Below are positions 1-9,021 of a DNA stretch of 64,000 nucleotides, piece by piece. This stretch comes from Chlorobiota bacterium (GTDB lineage: Bacteria > Bacteroidota > Ignavibacteria > OLB7): contig JAQBOZ010000037.1 of the NCBI GenBank assembly GCA_028287785.1, positions 16,574 through 80,573 of the forward strand, given 5' to 3'. Position numbers and translations under genes: made by a program. How positions within the stretch are numbered: the first letter of the stretch is position 1; the number at the start of each line of letters is the position of its first letter. Under the pieces are notes generated by a model that worked only from the letters and a program-made list of their open reading frames with translations, had not been told where the DNA came from and did not search any database.

Positions 1-412
1 AGTCGAAGCAGGAAACGTAGAGATCGGCATTGATCCGTCCGATCTTCTCAAGCGTCTCCGCCTTGAACCGGATATTCATCAGGCCAACGAAGGAGCTGAG
101 CGTGTAGTAGAAATAGACCCGGTCCACGCCGGCATCGCGCAGGCTGTCGATATGGGGCTCCACGGCATCGACCAGGCAGTTCAACTGGTGATCGCGGCAC
201 TCGGTGATATCATCGTTCGAGGATGTCTCGTAGGACCAGAAGCCTTCCTCATGCAGATCGTTGGTGCCGGCTTTGCGCGGTTCTCCGGCTCTCGAAACCT
301 TCGCCGGCTGAAGGCCGATGATCTCGGTAATCCTGTCGGGATCGAGGTTGGTGCCGGTAAAATTGATTTCGACGGAGAAGTCGTTGGTAATTGAGTCAGG
401 TGTAAGCTGCAT
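1..412 (-). CDS. DUF4279 domain protein (partial, cut by left edge)
   Basis: Reading leftwards from an ATG at 412, an open frame of about 137 codons runs off the window edge without a stop. The protein begins MQLTPDSITNDFSVEINFTG and continues with a segment reading ITEIIGLQPAKVSRAGEPRK, then HEEGFWSYETSS. The pattern of a beta strand followed by 'ITxxLGLxPxxxxxxGE' and 'xxxWxYxT' is typical of the DUF4279 family, small proteins of unknown function often found near toxin-immunity or housekeeping genes. There is no signal peptide, so it is probably cytoplasmic. The C-terminus is not visible. The neighbour to the right is divergent. Family assignment is by eye. Confidence 0.6.
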   Translation of the reverse strand, partial: MQLTPDSITNDFSVEINFTGTNLDPDRITEIIGLQPAKVSRAGEPRKAGTNDLHEEGFWSYETSSNDDITECRDHQLNCLVDAVEPHIDSLRDAGVDRVYFYYTLSSFVGLMNIRFKAETLEKIGRINADLYVSCFD

Positions 413-549
413 ACGCGTTCCGCGTTGATTTTATGGGAGAGACGTTGAAAAATATACCTGTACGATAGCCCGCGGGGGGGGAACATTATCGATCATGTGC
501 CCTAAGGACGGGAAAGATTGGAGCGAAATTGGAAGGTGAAGAAAAATGA

Positions 550-1314
550 ATGTGGCACAACACCCTTCTTCAATCCGGCCATGCTTCCGCCAATATGCAA
601 TCGGCAACGTTTATGATCATACGGTATTCCGCAATTGTCGATCTGAGCCATGAAATTCATCCCGGCATACCGGTCTGGCCCGGCGATCCCGAAGTCCGCA
701 TTCGACCTGTTGCCTCGGTTGAGCCCGATGGCTATGCTCTGCATGAGCTGACGATCGGCGAGCATTCGGGGACTCATTTCGGGGCGCCGTCGCATTTCCA
801 TGCGGAGGGGATGCAGGCTGATGCCTTCGGGGGGGATGCGCTGGTGCGCGCCGCGGTGATGATCGATGTTCGTGGCGCGGTTGCCGGGAACCCCGACTAC
901 AGGCTGGGAAGGGATGACATCGGGACATGGGAGAGAACGCATGGGACGATACCGCCGGCATGCGTGGTGCTCCTCTGCACCGGCTGGAGCGAGCGTTGGG
1001 GGGAGCCGGGTCGTTATTTCAACGCCGGGGCCGGCTCGCCGATCGGGCATTATCCCGGCTTTGCTCCTGATGCCGCGCGCTTCCTGGCGGAGGAACGTGG
1101 CGTGGCCGGGCTTGGAATCGATACGCTCGGCATCGACGCGGGGACCGACACCGGCTGCGAGGTCAACGGCTACTGGCTTCGCGACGGACGATTTCATCTG
1201 GAGAACCTCACCAACCTTCACCTTCTTCCGTCGGTCGGGGTCACGCTGTTCATCGGCGTGCTGAAGATCGCGGGGGGAACCGGTGGGCCGGCGCGCGTGC
1301 TGGCGCTGGCCTGA
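550..1314 (+). CDS. Cyclase / kynurenine formamidase-like metal hydrolase
   Basis: A 254-residue protein of the cyclase family (PF04199), which includes KynB formamidases and other metal-dependent amidohydrolases. Visible hallmarks are DLSHEIHPGIPVWPGDP near the N-terminus, the metal-site block HSGTHFGAPSHFH, and a late GxDTLGIDAG-type segment. In the usual block HxGTHxDxPxH the Asp is a metal ligand; here that position is Gly, so activity or metal content may differ. The start at 550 is preceded by an AAGGTGAAG-like ribosome site; an internal ATG at 613 (MIIRYSAIVDLS) would match the usual family length better. No tryptophan-pathway genes are nearby, so the substrate is unknown. Confidence 0.8.
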   Translation: MWHNTLLQSGHASANMQSATFMIIRYSAIVDLSHEIHPGIPVWPGDPEVRIRPVASVEPDGYALHELTIGEHSGTHFGAPSHFHAEGMQADAFGGDALVRAAVMIDVRGAVAGNPDYRLGRDDIGTWERTHGTIPPACVVLLCTGWSERWGEPGRYFNAGAGSPIGHYPGFAPDAARFLAEERGVAGLGIDTLGIDAGTDTGCEVNGYWLRDGRFHLENLTNLHLLPSVGVTLFIGVLKIAGGTGGPARVLALA

Positions 1315-1382
1315 AACGGGGCGCGGCATGCCGGAGGACCGGCATGCCGCGCAAACGATATCTCTTCAGATCCGGCTTCTGC

Positions 1383-1841
1383 TTACTGCTGGTCGCCGTC
1401 CTTGTTGACCACGAAGACCTTGAGCGAGGCCATGACATTCGCATGAAGCTTGATGGGAACATCGAACATGCCGAGGTGCCTGATGGGCTCATCGAGAATG
1501 ATGTTGCGGCGATCGACATCGTGACCCTGGCGGGCCAGCTCCTCGGCGATCATCGGCGAGGTGACGGAGCCGAAGAGGCGATCCTCTTCGCCGACACGCA
1601 TCGGGATGGTGATCGAAACCGACTCCAGCCGCTGCGCCTGCGCGCGCGCGTCGGCGGCAAGGCGGTTCTGCTGGGCATCGTAGCGCTGCTTATCGGTTTC
1701 GATGGCGCGCATGGCGCCGGGCGTGGCGCGATAGGCGAGCTGGCGAGGGATCAGATAGTTGCGGGCATAGCCATCCTTGACTTCCACAACCTCTCCGATG
1801 TTCCCCAGATTCTCGTAATTCTGGCGTAGGATAACTTTCAT
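1383..1841 (-). CDS. rplI: 50S ribosomal protein bL9
   Basis: A 152-residue protein starting MKVILRQNYENLGNIGEVVE and continuing VKDGYARNYLIPRQLA, the signature of bacterial L9, which binds 23S rRNA at the base of the L1 stalk. N-terminal rRNA-binding domain, connecting helix (about residues 42-75) and C-terminal domain are all present, and the length is normal for the family. It is the last gene of the minus-strand cluster prs-rplY-pth-rpsF-ssb-rplI. The usual neighbour rpsR (S18) does not lie between it and ssb: the 163-bp gap is too short and has no S18-like reading frame. Confidence 0.97.
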   Translation of the reverse strand: MKVILRQNYENLGNIGEVVEVKDGYARNYLIPRQLAYRATPGAMRAIETDKQRYDAQQNRLAADARAQAQRLESVSITIPMRVGEEDRLFGSVTSPMIAEELARQGHDVDRRNIILDEPIRHLGMFDVPIKLHANVMASLKVFVVNKDGDQQ

Positions 1842-2004
1842 GAGATTGATGTATTCGTATCGTTGATCAATGTTTCTTAAGAGCCGGTAACAGAATGGGC
1901 CGTTGGCCCGCCCGTCGAAGCCCTTCCAGGATATCTATCGGCGGCTTTCCGGGCTGTCGCGAAACGGGATGGGCGGAGACTGCCCCTCCCTCTCGGCGAA
2001 GCCA

Positions 2005-2526
2005 CTACTCCGAACGGTGCATTTCCACTTTCTCTTCGTTGAAGAACGGGTCGAACGAATCGGATGAGCCGTTTGCGCGGGCCGTTCCGTTGGTGAACGG
2101 CTCCTCCTCGCAGTCGAAAACCGTGAACTCATCATCCCTCTCCTCGATCACCCCGTTATCATCCCCGACATCGGGGACGCGGCGTTTGTTGAGGAACTGG
2201 ATACGACGAGCCTTGATCTCCACCGTGGAGCGTGTCGAGCCCTCCTCGGTCTGCCAGGTGCGGCTTTGAAGCTCCCCTTCCACAAGGACGGCGCTTCCCT
2301 TCCGCAGTTTGTCCACACAGCTTTCGGCGAGCCTGTTCCAGGCCACCACCCCAACGTAGCAGACATCCTCCTGCCACTGATTATCGCCATCGCGGAATTT
2401 GCGGTTCGACGCGATTGAGAAGTTCGCCACGGGCGTGCCGTTGCGAGTCTGCCGGATCACGGGGTCCTTCGTCAGATTTCCCGCGATGAGCACGGAGTTC
2501 AACTCAGGCATTTTCAGTTCAGCCAT
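2005..2526 (-). CDS. ssb: Single-stranded DNA-binding protein
   Basis: A 173-residue SSB with the OB fold in the first ~115 residues: NSVLIAGNLTKDPVIRQT, PVANFSIASNR and the WNRLAE-VDKLRKGSAVLVEG region. It coats ssDNA in replication, repair and recombination. The ATG at 2526 (MAELKMPELN) is chosen over an upstream ATG at 2595 because GGGAG lies just before it and SSBs begin here. The disordered tail is acidic, but the usual terminal DDDIPF-like tip that recruits partner proteins is not at the end: a related SFDPFFNEE lies about 10 residues inside and the protein ends KVEMHRSE. It sits between rpsF and rplI, as is common in bacteria. Confidence 0.96.
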   Translation of the reverse strand: MAELKMPELNSVLIAGNLTKDPVIRQTRNGTPVANFSIASNRKFRDGDNQWQEDVCYVGVVAWNRLAESCVDKLRKGSAVLVEGELQSRTWQTEEGSTRSTVEIKARRIQFLNKRRVPDVGDDNGVIEERDDEFTVFDCEEEPFTNGTARANGSSDSFDPFFNEEKVEMHRSE

Positions 2527-2767
2527 ACGTAAGTCTCCCGAGAATGAATGTCGTTCGTTCTTCATCGTTTCGTAGTTGGTACAATCCCCCGTCATCGACG
2601 GAGGAAGGATGCCTAGTTCGCCACAGCACGTGCATTGGTATCCGATGGCCCCGGATTGGCGGGGAGCCGGCCGTCGCCATGCGTGCGCGCGTGAGACGTT
2701 CCGTTTCCCGTTACCGGCGGACCTGGGTATCGAAGGGGTTCAACCAGCGTTGGTTGCCTAGCGAGAT

Positions 2768-2794
2768 CGGCGCGCCCGCATGACGAGCGCGCCG
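2768..2794. terminator. GC-rich hairpin downstream of rpsF
   Basis: A perfect 8-bp stem (2768-2775 with 2787-2794, CGGCGCGC/GCGCGCCG) and an 11-nt loop, 19 bp after the rpsF stop on the minus strand. No U-run follows, so it may pause or protect RNA rather than terminate; ssb follows on the same strand about 240 bp on. Confidence 0.35.
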
Positions 2795-2812
2795 GGGAAA
2801 ATACAAATGTTC

Positions 2813-3208
2813 TTACTTGCTTTCGTCCCCGTTGCCTTCGCTATTTCCGGCCGCTTCAGCCTCCGCCTCGGCGATCATCCGGTTCTTCATCTCCTCCCTG
2901 TTCTTCAGATCGGTATCCTCGAGCTGAAGCGTAAGGTGACGGATGATATGCTCCTCCAGCTGGAAGAAGCGCTCCATCTGATGGACAAGCACCCCCGGCC
3001 CGTCGATCGTGAACTGGATGTAGTATCCGTTGTTCTTCTTGTTGATCGGATAGGCAAGGCGACGGCGGCCCCAATGATCGGCGTTCTTGATCTCGCCGCC
3101 ATTCCGGGTGATGAACTCGGTCGTCTTGGTGACGACCTGATTGATCGTGTCCTCTTCGAGCATCCCATTGATGATAATGGTTGTCTCGTAATGTCGTGTG
3201 TCGTTCAC
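2813..3208 (-). CDS. rpsF: 30S ribosomal protein bS6
   Basis: A 131-residue S6 beginning at a GTG (3208) with AGGAG 12 nt upstream. Family features: the N-terminal YETTIIINGM strand, the GRRRLAYPINKKNNGYYIQF core, and the final HLTLQL strand. S6 normally pairs with S18 on the 30S platform. The C-terminal ~30 residues are a charged tail (EMKNRMIAEAEAEAAG...), longer than the minimal family length. First of the rpsF-ssb-rplI group; a ~200-bp gap with a small GCCCGCC/GGCGGGC hairpin (3257-3281) separates it from pth. Confidence 0.96.
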   Translation of the reverse strand: MNDTRHYETTIIINGMLEEDTINQVVTKTTEFITRNGGEIKNADHWGRRRLAYPINKKNNGYYIQFTIDGPGVLVHQMERFFQLEEHIIRHLTLQLEDTDLKNREEMKNRMIAEAEAEAAGNSEGNGDESK

Positions 3209-3421
3209 GGGTTGGATTATCTCCTATGGTTAACGTCTATGAATCGCATATCGCTAGCCCGCCATCAGTGTGGCGGCGGGCAGGAGGTCGTTGATGTCGA
3301 TCGTCGATTCCGATCGTCCGCCATATGCGCTGGCGGATATCGGCCGACCATAATATCTAACTCCCTGCATGGTCCCGCGCATGTCGTTTCGAATCATGCG
3401 CCGGGACTCTCCTCCGATGCA

Positions 3422-4039
3422 TCAGCTTCTGCCGGCACTTGTTTCAGCGTCAGGGCCTTTCGGCCGGGGCGCCTTCGCCGCCGTGTTGATCAGGTTCATC
3501 GCGCGCGACGTTTCCTCCTCGATCCAGATCAGAGCCGCCTCGCAGCCGCTGCTCACCATCTCCGCCACCGTCTCCGCTTCGTCGCTTCGAAAAGGAGAAA
3601 GGACGTAGTCGGCCATCTCGCCGGGGCCGAAATCGCTCCCGATCCCGCAACGGAGACGGGGGAAATCGGCTGAATCGAGATGATAGATGATCGATTCGGT
3701 GCCGTTGTGTCCTCCGGACGAACCTGATGACTTCAACTGCACGCGGCCCACGGGAAACTGGATCTCGTCGACGATCGCCAGCATCTCCGGTGGGGATACC
3801 ACCAGCCGCTCGGCGATCTGCGCGGCGGCCAGCCCGCTGTTGTTCATGTAGGTCGTTGGCTTCACGATCAGGAAATCGATCCCTTTCCAGCTCCCCTGCG
3901 CCTGATAGTACTCCCCTTTTCCCGGCTTGAAGATCAGCCGAAGCCGTTCCGCGAGCGCATCCGCCACCATCCAGCCGATGTTATGCCGGGTGGCCGCGTA
4001 GCGGGAGCCGGGGTTGCCGAGAGCGAGGATCACTTTCAT
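3422..4039 (-). CDS. pth: Peptidyl-tRNA hydrolase
   Basis: A 205-residue Pth that cleaves peptides from tRNAs dropped by stalled ribosomes. Visible motifs: MKVILALGNPGSRYAATRHN with the catalytic His in TRHNIGW, the TYMNNSG asparagine motif, and SSGGHNGTESI. The usual HDDLDLP motif is represented by VDEIQFP, so the conserved Asp is retained although the context is divergent. The start at 4039 follows GGAACCCCG and matches family starts; the 5' end abuts the rplY stop (28-bp gap), indicating co-transcription. The C-terminus has a low-complexity tail of about 20 residues. Confidence 0.95.
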   Translation of the reverse strand: MKVILALGNPGSRYAATRHNIGWMVADALAERLRLIFKPGKGEYYQAQGSWKGIDFLIVKPTTYMNNSGLAAAQIAERLVVSPPEMLAIVDEIQFPVGRVQLKSSGSSGGHNGTESIIYHLDSADFPRLRCGIGSDFGPGEMADYVLSPFRSDEAETVAEMVSSGCEAALIWIEEETSRAMNLINTAAKAPRPKGPDAETSAGRS

Positions 4040-4067
4040 CGGGGTTCCGTGATTGAAGCCGGCGTGC

Positions 4068-4682
4068 CTACTTGTCCTCGGTCTTTCCCTTGCCAATCAC
4101 CTCGGGCTCGGCCGCGGCGGACGTCGGCTCCTCGCTCACGCGCGACGGCGAGATCGAGACGATGTTGAGGTCGGCCGGGCTGATGATCGTGATGCCCGGG
4201 AGGTTGAGATCACTGACATGGATCGAATCGTTGACATCGAGGTTGGTGATATCAACGGTGATATGATCGGGGATATCGGACGGGATGCACTCGATCTCCA
4301 GCTTGTGAAGCGCGAAGTCCACGATGCCGCCATGCTGCATGCCGATTGCCTGCCCCTGAAGCGAGACCGGCACTTCGACGCGAATCTTTTCGTTGGCCGT
4401 GATGCCCAGGAGGTCGAAATGGGTGGGGCGGTCGGTGATCGGATCGAACACGATATCCTTCAGCACGCAGGTCTTCTCCGTACCATCCTCGAGCTTCATC
4501 CTGACCAGATGGGACTCGGTGGTAAAGATCAGCGGACGGAGCGAAAGCTCCGGGACGGAGATCGAGATCGGCTCCTCGCCGTGGAAATAGTAGATGCCAG
4601 GGATCGTGCTCTGGCGGCGCATGGCGCGGGCGGCGCTACGGCCAGGCTGCCGGCGCTTTGCTTCGAGAATAATCTCGCTCAT
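4068..4682 (-). CDS. rplY: 50S ribosomal protein bL25 (Ctc form)
   Basis: A 204-residue two-domain L25/Ctc protein. The N-terminal ~90 residues hold the 5S rRNA-binding domain (EIILEAKRRQPGRSAARAMR..., IPGIYYFHGEE, LKDIVFDPITDRPTHFDLLG); residues ~95-185 form the beta-rich C-terminal domain (VPVSLQGQAIGMQHGGIVDF). A short acidic tail follows. The pairing prs-rplY-pth on one strand is widely conserved in bacteria and supports the call. Confidence 0.95.
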   Translation of the reverse strand: MSEIILEAKRRQPGRSAARAMRRQSTIPGIYYFHGEEPISISVPELSLRPLIFTTESHLVRMKLEDGTEKTCVLKDIVFDPITDRPTHFDLLGITANEKIRVEVPVSLQGQAIGMQHGGIVDFALHKLEIECIPSDIPDHITVDITNLDVNDSIHVSDLNLPGITIISPADLNIVSISPSRVSEEPTSAAAEPEVIGKGKTEDK

Positions 4683-4757
4683 GCTTCGGTTCCTTAATGA
4701 TTAAGTACGTGATTAGTAAGCGACGCTTAGTACGCTATGTAGAAGAACTGGATGTCA

Positions 4758-4823
4758 GTCGGGAGCGGTTTGAAACCGCTCCTTCTGTGTAAGGCGTAAG
4801 GGCGGTTTGAAACCGTCCCCGAC
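4758..4823. repeat. Dispersed GTTTGAAAC palindrome, copy 1 (double unit)
   Basis: Two inner palindromes with a GTTTGAAAC core (4762-4782, perfect 10-bp arms around one G; 4800-4818, one G-U pair) lie inside outer arms GTCGGG (4758-4763) and CCCGAC (4818-4823). It sits in the 186-bp gap between prs and rplY. Related copies are at 9022-9054 and 20289-20356. Confidence 0.7.
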
Positions 4824-4868
4824 CTGAGACAGAGAAACAGAGACAGATGCGTTCTCGAGGAGACGCGA

Positions 4869-5801
4869 TCAATCCGTGTCGAACAACTTTGAAAGAGACT
4901 GATTATCGTGAATCCGGAGAATCGCCTCGGCGAAGAGTTTCGCCACGGATTTCACGACGATTTTCGGCGATGGGCGGAGCAGCGGCAGGGTATCGGTAAC
5001 GATAAGCTGCTCCAGCGCCGACGCCTCCAGCAGCTCGTATGCCTTGCCGCTCAACACCGCGTGGGTGCAGGCCCCGTAGACCCGCGCCGCGCCATGCTGC
5101 TTCAGCGCGTTCACGGCGTTGGTGAACGTGCCGCCGGTGTCGATCAGATCATCGACCACCAGAATATTTCTCCCCTTGGCCTCTCCCACGATGTTCATCA
5201 CCTCCGCCACGTTCGGACGGGGGCGGCGCTTGTCGATGAACATCAGCCCGGCATCCAGCCGCTTCGCGTAGGCGCGCGCCAGCTTCAGCCCGCCGACATC
5301 CGGGGAGGCGATCGTCAGGTCCGGCAGCTCCAGCTTTCTGACGTGCCGTGTAAACACCGGCGACGAATAGAGGTGATCGAACGGGATATCGAAAAACCCC
5401 TGGATCTGCGGCGCGTGGAGATCCATCGTGATCACCCGGTCAGCCCCCGCCTCGGTGATCAGGTTTGCCACCAGTTTCGCCGTGATCGCCACGCGGGGCT
5501 GATCCTTCCGGTCCTGCCGGGCGTAGCCGAAGTAGGGAATCACCGCGGTGATCCGCTTGGCCGATGCCCTGCGGGCCGCGTCGATCAGCATCAGCAGCTC
5601 GAAAAGATTATCCCCCGGCGGCTGCGTGGACTGCACGATAAACAGATCCTCGCCACGGACGTTTTCGTCGTACTTGACCCAGATTTCCCCGTCGGAGAAA
5701 TTCCTGATGAGAACTTTCCCGAGCGATGTTCCGGCAGCCTTCGCCACGCGGGCGGCGAATTCCGGATTCGATCGCCCGGTCACGATCTTGAATTTGGCCA
5801 T
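4869..5801 (-). CDS. prs: Ribose-phosphate pyrophosphokinase (PRPP synthetase)
   Basis: A 310-residue class I PRPP synthetase making phosphoribosyl pyrophosphate from ribose 5-phosphate and ATP for purine, pyrimidine, NAD, His and Trp synthesis. Key motifs: FSDGEIWVKYDENVRG, the ATP-binding PYFGYARQDRKDQPR, the Mg2+/ribose signature DLHAPQIQGFFDIPFDHL, and the PRPP loop VVDDLIDTGGTF. The frame extends far upstream through the tRNA, but the ATG at 5801 (MAKFKIVTGRSNPE) is the family start. Leads the prs-rplY-pth cluster. Confidence 0.98.
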   Translation of the reverse strand: MAKFKIVTGRSNPEFAARVAKAAGTSLGKVLIRNFSDGEIWVKYDENVRGEDLFIVQSTQPPGDNLFELLMLIDAARRASAKRITAVIPYFGYARQDRKDQPRVAITAKLVANLITEAGADRVITMDLHAPQIQGFFDIPFDHLYSSPVFTRHVRKLELPDLTIASPDVGGLKLARAYAKRLDAGLMFIDKRRPRPNVAEVMNIVGEAKGRNILVVDDLIDTGGTFTNAVNALKQHGAARVYGACTHAVLSGKAYELLEASALEQLIVTDTLPLLRPSPKIVVKSVAKLFAEAILRIHDNQSLSKLFDTD

Positions 5802-6019
5802 AGTGCTGACGAGTTGCCTTGCTGTAATCGATTCTGACCGGCAGGAGGTTCCGGAATGCGCCTGGCGCGCGGAACCGGATGACGGAATGTATGACGGGAA
5901 GCCCGGAGGACTGCCATTCGAAACGGCCTCGATGAGCCGGCCGCCGGCCCGACCCAATCCGCTCAAACACTGAAATGCCGCCCTTCCGTCGCTCGGCACG
6001 GATAGCGGCATTCGGCACG

Positions 6020-6091
<72 letters not shown>

Positions 6092-6228
6092 GTTTCAGGA
6101 AGGGGGCGTCCCATTCCCAATACAAAGGAACAACAAATATACGCCGGGGGTCGGGACGTGCAAAAGTGAATAGATGTGTTGCCGGAGCGCGCGGCGACGG
6201 CGGAAATGCCGCCGCCGGAAGAGGAATG

Positions 6229-6450
6229 TCAGTTCCGGGAGAAAAAGCTGGAGATGAAATAGAAGATGCCCGCCGCCACGAAGGAGATCAGGAACGTGGT
6301 GGTTACCGGAAGATGGATCGGCGCGGATGCTGTCGCGATGACGATATCGCCGGGAAGATGTCCCAGGGCGAACCGCGCGCCGGAGGTCCCCAGAGCAATC
6401 AGCAGAATGCTTCCCCCCCACGCAAGACGGAAGATCGTTCGCCAGTACAT
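6229..6450 (-). CDS. DUF2905 small membrane protein
   Basis: A 73-residue protein with two hydrophobic helices: about residues 7-25 (RLAWGGSILLIALGTSG) and 47-70 (TTFLISFVAAGIFYFISSFF). Between them is GHLPGDIVI, the 'LPGDI' motif that defines DUF2905, an inner-membrane family of unknown function. The ATG at 6450 is preferred because GGAGG lies 5 nt before it; an upstream ATG at 6477 would add nine residues. It stands alone upstream of the tRNA. Confidence 0.75.
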   Translation of the reverse strand: MYWRTIFRLAWGGSILLIALGTSGARFALGHLPGDIVIATASAPIHLPVTTTFLISFVAAGIFYFISSFFSRN

Positions 6451-6753
6451 ATAGGCCTCCATGATCATGTTCTCCATTGGTTCAGGCTGGAATCATACCG
6501 GATTGCAATCGAATCGATGCCGGTTCGGAGCATGGGCCATGCTCTTCGGGAAACGAGCCCGCCGAAAAAATGTTAGAGCGCCCGGCAATGTGAGCGGAAG
6601 GAACGCCCGCGGGATGAAAACTCATTGATGGCGCGATGGCGCGCGTGTAACCTTCGTAGATTCGGTTCCGTACCGGCGGTGCCTTTGCCGATGGCCTGAT
6701 GGCCGGCGGGCCGGTGCGGATATACCGCAACCGCGTGCATATTCCGGCTCAAT

Positions 6754-7728
6754 ATGATTTCCATAGAACATCTCGATAAACAGTTTGCCAGCGTTCACGC
6801 TGTCAACGACATCTCCCTTCAGGCGCAGCGCGGGGAGATCTTCGGCCTGCTTGGCCCGAACGGCGCCGGCAAATCGACCACGATCCGGATGATCAACAAC
6901 ATCATCCGTCCCGATTCGGGGACCATCCTCTACGATGGCTCCCCGTTCAGCGACGCGATCCGCACCCGCATCGGCTATCTGCCGGAGGAGCGGGGGCTTT
7001 ACCAGAAGGCGCGCATTCTGGAGACGATCGTCTACTTCGCGCGGCTCAGGAATCTGAGCGGTGCCGTGGCGCGCAAACGCGCCGAGATGTGGCTTCTGCG
7101 GTTTAATCTGGCCGGGAGCGAGCGCCGGCGGATCGAGGAGCTGTCCAAGGGAAATCAGCAGAAGGTGCAGATCATCATCGCCCTGATCCACGAGCCCGAT
7201 TATCTGATTCTGGATGAGCCGGCCTCCGGGCTGGACCCGGTGAACCAGGAAACGCTGCGCGATATCGTTGATGAGCAGCGGGCGGCCGGGCGGACCATCC
7301 TGTACTCCACCCATCAGATGGAGCTTGCGGAGCGGCTCTGCAACAGGATAGCGCTGATCAACCGCGGAAAGGTGGTCCTCTCCGGGACGGTGGACCAGGT
7401 GCGCGACGGGCATGGCGGGAATGTGGTGCGGGTGGAGTTCCAGGGGGATGGCTCCTTCCTCCGAACGCTGCCACAGGTGCTGGATGCCGATATGGATTCC
7501 AACTACGCGGAGCTGCGGCTGCGGCCGGATGTCTCGATCAACGATCTCCTGCCTCATATGATCGACCGGATCAGGATCTCGAAAATCGAGAGGGTTCGCC
7601 CATCGCTCAAATCGATCTTCATCGACACGGTGGCGAACGTGGAGCGGGAGGAAAAGAGAATGGAAGCGGAGCGGCGGCCGAACAGCGGCCCCTACAACCA
7701 CGACAGATTCCGGGAGGGGGGACGATGA
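6754..7728 (+). CDS. ABC exporter ATP-binding subunit (NatA-like)
   Basis: A 324-residue ATPase with Walker A GPNGAGKST (residues 34-42), signature LSKGNQQKVQ, Walker B LILDEPASGLDP and the switch His in YSTHQME. The C-terminal ~100 residues match the extension of NatA/YhaQ-type subunits (DUF4162-like). It probably energises the permease encoded directly downstream, whose ATG overlaps this stop by 4 bp, so the two are translationally coupled. NatAB systems export sodium or drugs, but the substrate cannot be read from sequence. Confidence 0.92.
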   Translation: MISIEHLDKQFASVHAVNDISLQAQRGEIFGLLGPNGAGKSTTIRMINNIIRPDSGTILYDGSPFSDAIRTRIGYLPEERGLYQKARILETIVYFARLRNLSGAVARKRAEMWLLRFNLAGSERRRIEELSKGNQQKVQIIIALIHEPDYLILDEPASGLDPVNQETLRDIVDEQRAAGRTILYSTHQMELAERLCNRIALINRGKVVLSGTVDQVRDGHGGNVVRVEFQGDGSFLRTLPQVLDADMDSNYAELRLRPDVSINDLLPHMIDRIRISKIERVRPSLKSIFIDTVANVEREEKRMEAERRPNSGPYNHDRFREGGR

Positions 7729-8999
7729 ACAGAGGAAGAATCGGGGCCATAGCCCGCTGGGAATATCTTCAGAAGGTCCGTTCCAAGGGCTTTATCATCT
7801 CGCTGCTGCTGACGCCGTTGATCGTGATTCTCTCCACCGTGCTGCCGGCCTACTTCGCGGATCAGCCGCCGGATGCAACCGTTGCAATCGGCGTGATCGA
7901 CAGGACGGGCCTGTACTTTGCCGAGTTGAAGCAGGGAGTGGAGGCCACCGACAAGCTGCGGGACGGCAACCCGGCGTATCTCCTGGCGAACTATCTGCCG
8001 GGGAACCGGCCGTACGATTCAGCCATTGCCCTCGCCGATCGTGATGCGCTGGCGGGAAAGATCGAGGGGGTGATCCTTCTGTGGGACAGCGCCGGAACCC
8101 CGAGGGTGGATTACAGGAGCACCAGCCCGAACAACGTCAGGGTGATCAACAACTTCGGCCGTTCGATCCGGAAGCTCATCACCGTGCGGCGCCTGATGGC
8201 GGCGGGGATCGACACGGCGCTCTACAGCCGGATCTCCAGGGATATCGATGTGGAGCCGGTGAAGATCAGCAAGTCCGGCAAGGCGGAATCCACCGGGTTT
8301 CTCCAGACGTTCTTCACTGCGTATGCGTGCTGCTTTCTGCTGATGTTCCTGGTGCTGACCACCGGGCAGTCGCTGGTGCGAAGCCTGGTGGAGGAGAAGA
8401 CGAACCGGATCATGGAGCTGCTGATCGGCAACTGCACGCCGCAGGAGTTGATGTGGGGGAAGTTGATAGGGCTGAGCGGGCTGGGGCTGACGCAGATGGT
8501 GATCTGGGTGATTCTCGGCCTCGGCTTCGCAACGTCGTTCGTAACGCAGGGGGCCGGGGTGATCGCCTCGCTGAAGGGGGTGTACGCAATCCTCCCGCTG
8601 ATGCTGACCTATATCTTCCTCGGCTACATCTTCTACGCCGCGCTCTTCATCGGCATCGGGTCGCTGGTGACCAACGAGCAGGAGGCGCAGGTGACGACAT
8701 CGGTGCTGACGATGGCGCTGGTCCTGCCGATCTTCGTGGCGCTCGGGGTGATTCAGAATCCGGAGATGTCGTACATCAGAATCCTCAGCTACATCCCCCT
8801 GTTCACCCCGTCGATGATGATGATCCGGGCAGTGACGCGGATGCCCTCCGCCGGGGAGATCATCGGGACGATCGGCGTGATGCTGCTGGCGACATCGCTG
8901 GTGGTATGGGCGGCCGGGAAGATCTTCAGGGTGGCGATTCTCCTCTACGGCAAACGGCCATCGTTCGGGGAAATCATCAAGTGGCTGCGCGCGGAGTAG
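7725..8999 (+). CDS. ABC exporter permease (ABC-2, NatB-like)
   Basis: A 424-residue ABC-2 permease. One hydrophobic helix follows the N-terminus (SLLLTPLIVILSTVLPAYF), then a ~150-residue external domain, then about five to six helices from residue ~195 (TFFTAYACCFLLMFLVL...). The segment SLVEEKTNRIMELLIG is a characteristic coupling motif of NatB/YhaP-type permeases. Overlaps the ATPase gene by 4 bp and ends the operon; a GTTTGAAAC palindrome follows 22 bp after the stop. Confidence 0.92.
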   Translation: MNRGRIGAIARWEYLQKVRSKGFIISLLLTPLIVILSTVLPAYFADQPPDATVAIGVIDRTGLYFAELKQGVEATDKLRDGNPAYLLANYLPGNRPYDSAIALADRDALAGKIEGVILLWDSAGTPRVDYRSTSPNNVRVINNFGRSIRKLITVRRLMAAGIDTALYSRISRDIDVEPVKISKSGKAESTGFLQTFFTAYACCFLLMFLVLTTGQSLVRSLVEEKTNRIMELLIGNCTPQELMWGKLIGLSGLGLTQMVIWVILGLGFATSFVTQGAGVIASLKGVYAILPLMLTYIFLGYIFYAALFIGIGSLVTNEQEAQVTTSVLTMALVLPIFVALGVIQNPEMSYIRILSYIPLFTPSMMMIRAVTRMPSAGEIIGTIGVMLLATSLVVWAAGKIFRVAILLYGKRPSFGEIIKWLRAE

Positions 9000-9021
9000 A
9001 TGCGTGTTGTGGCGTATCGTA

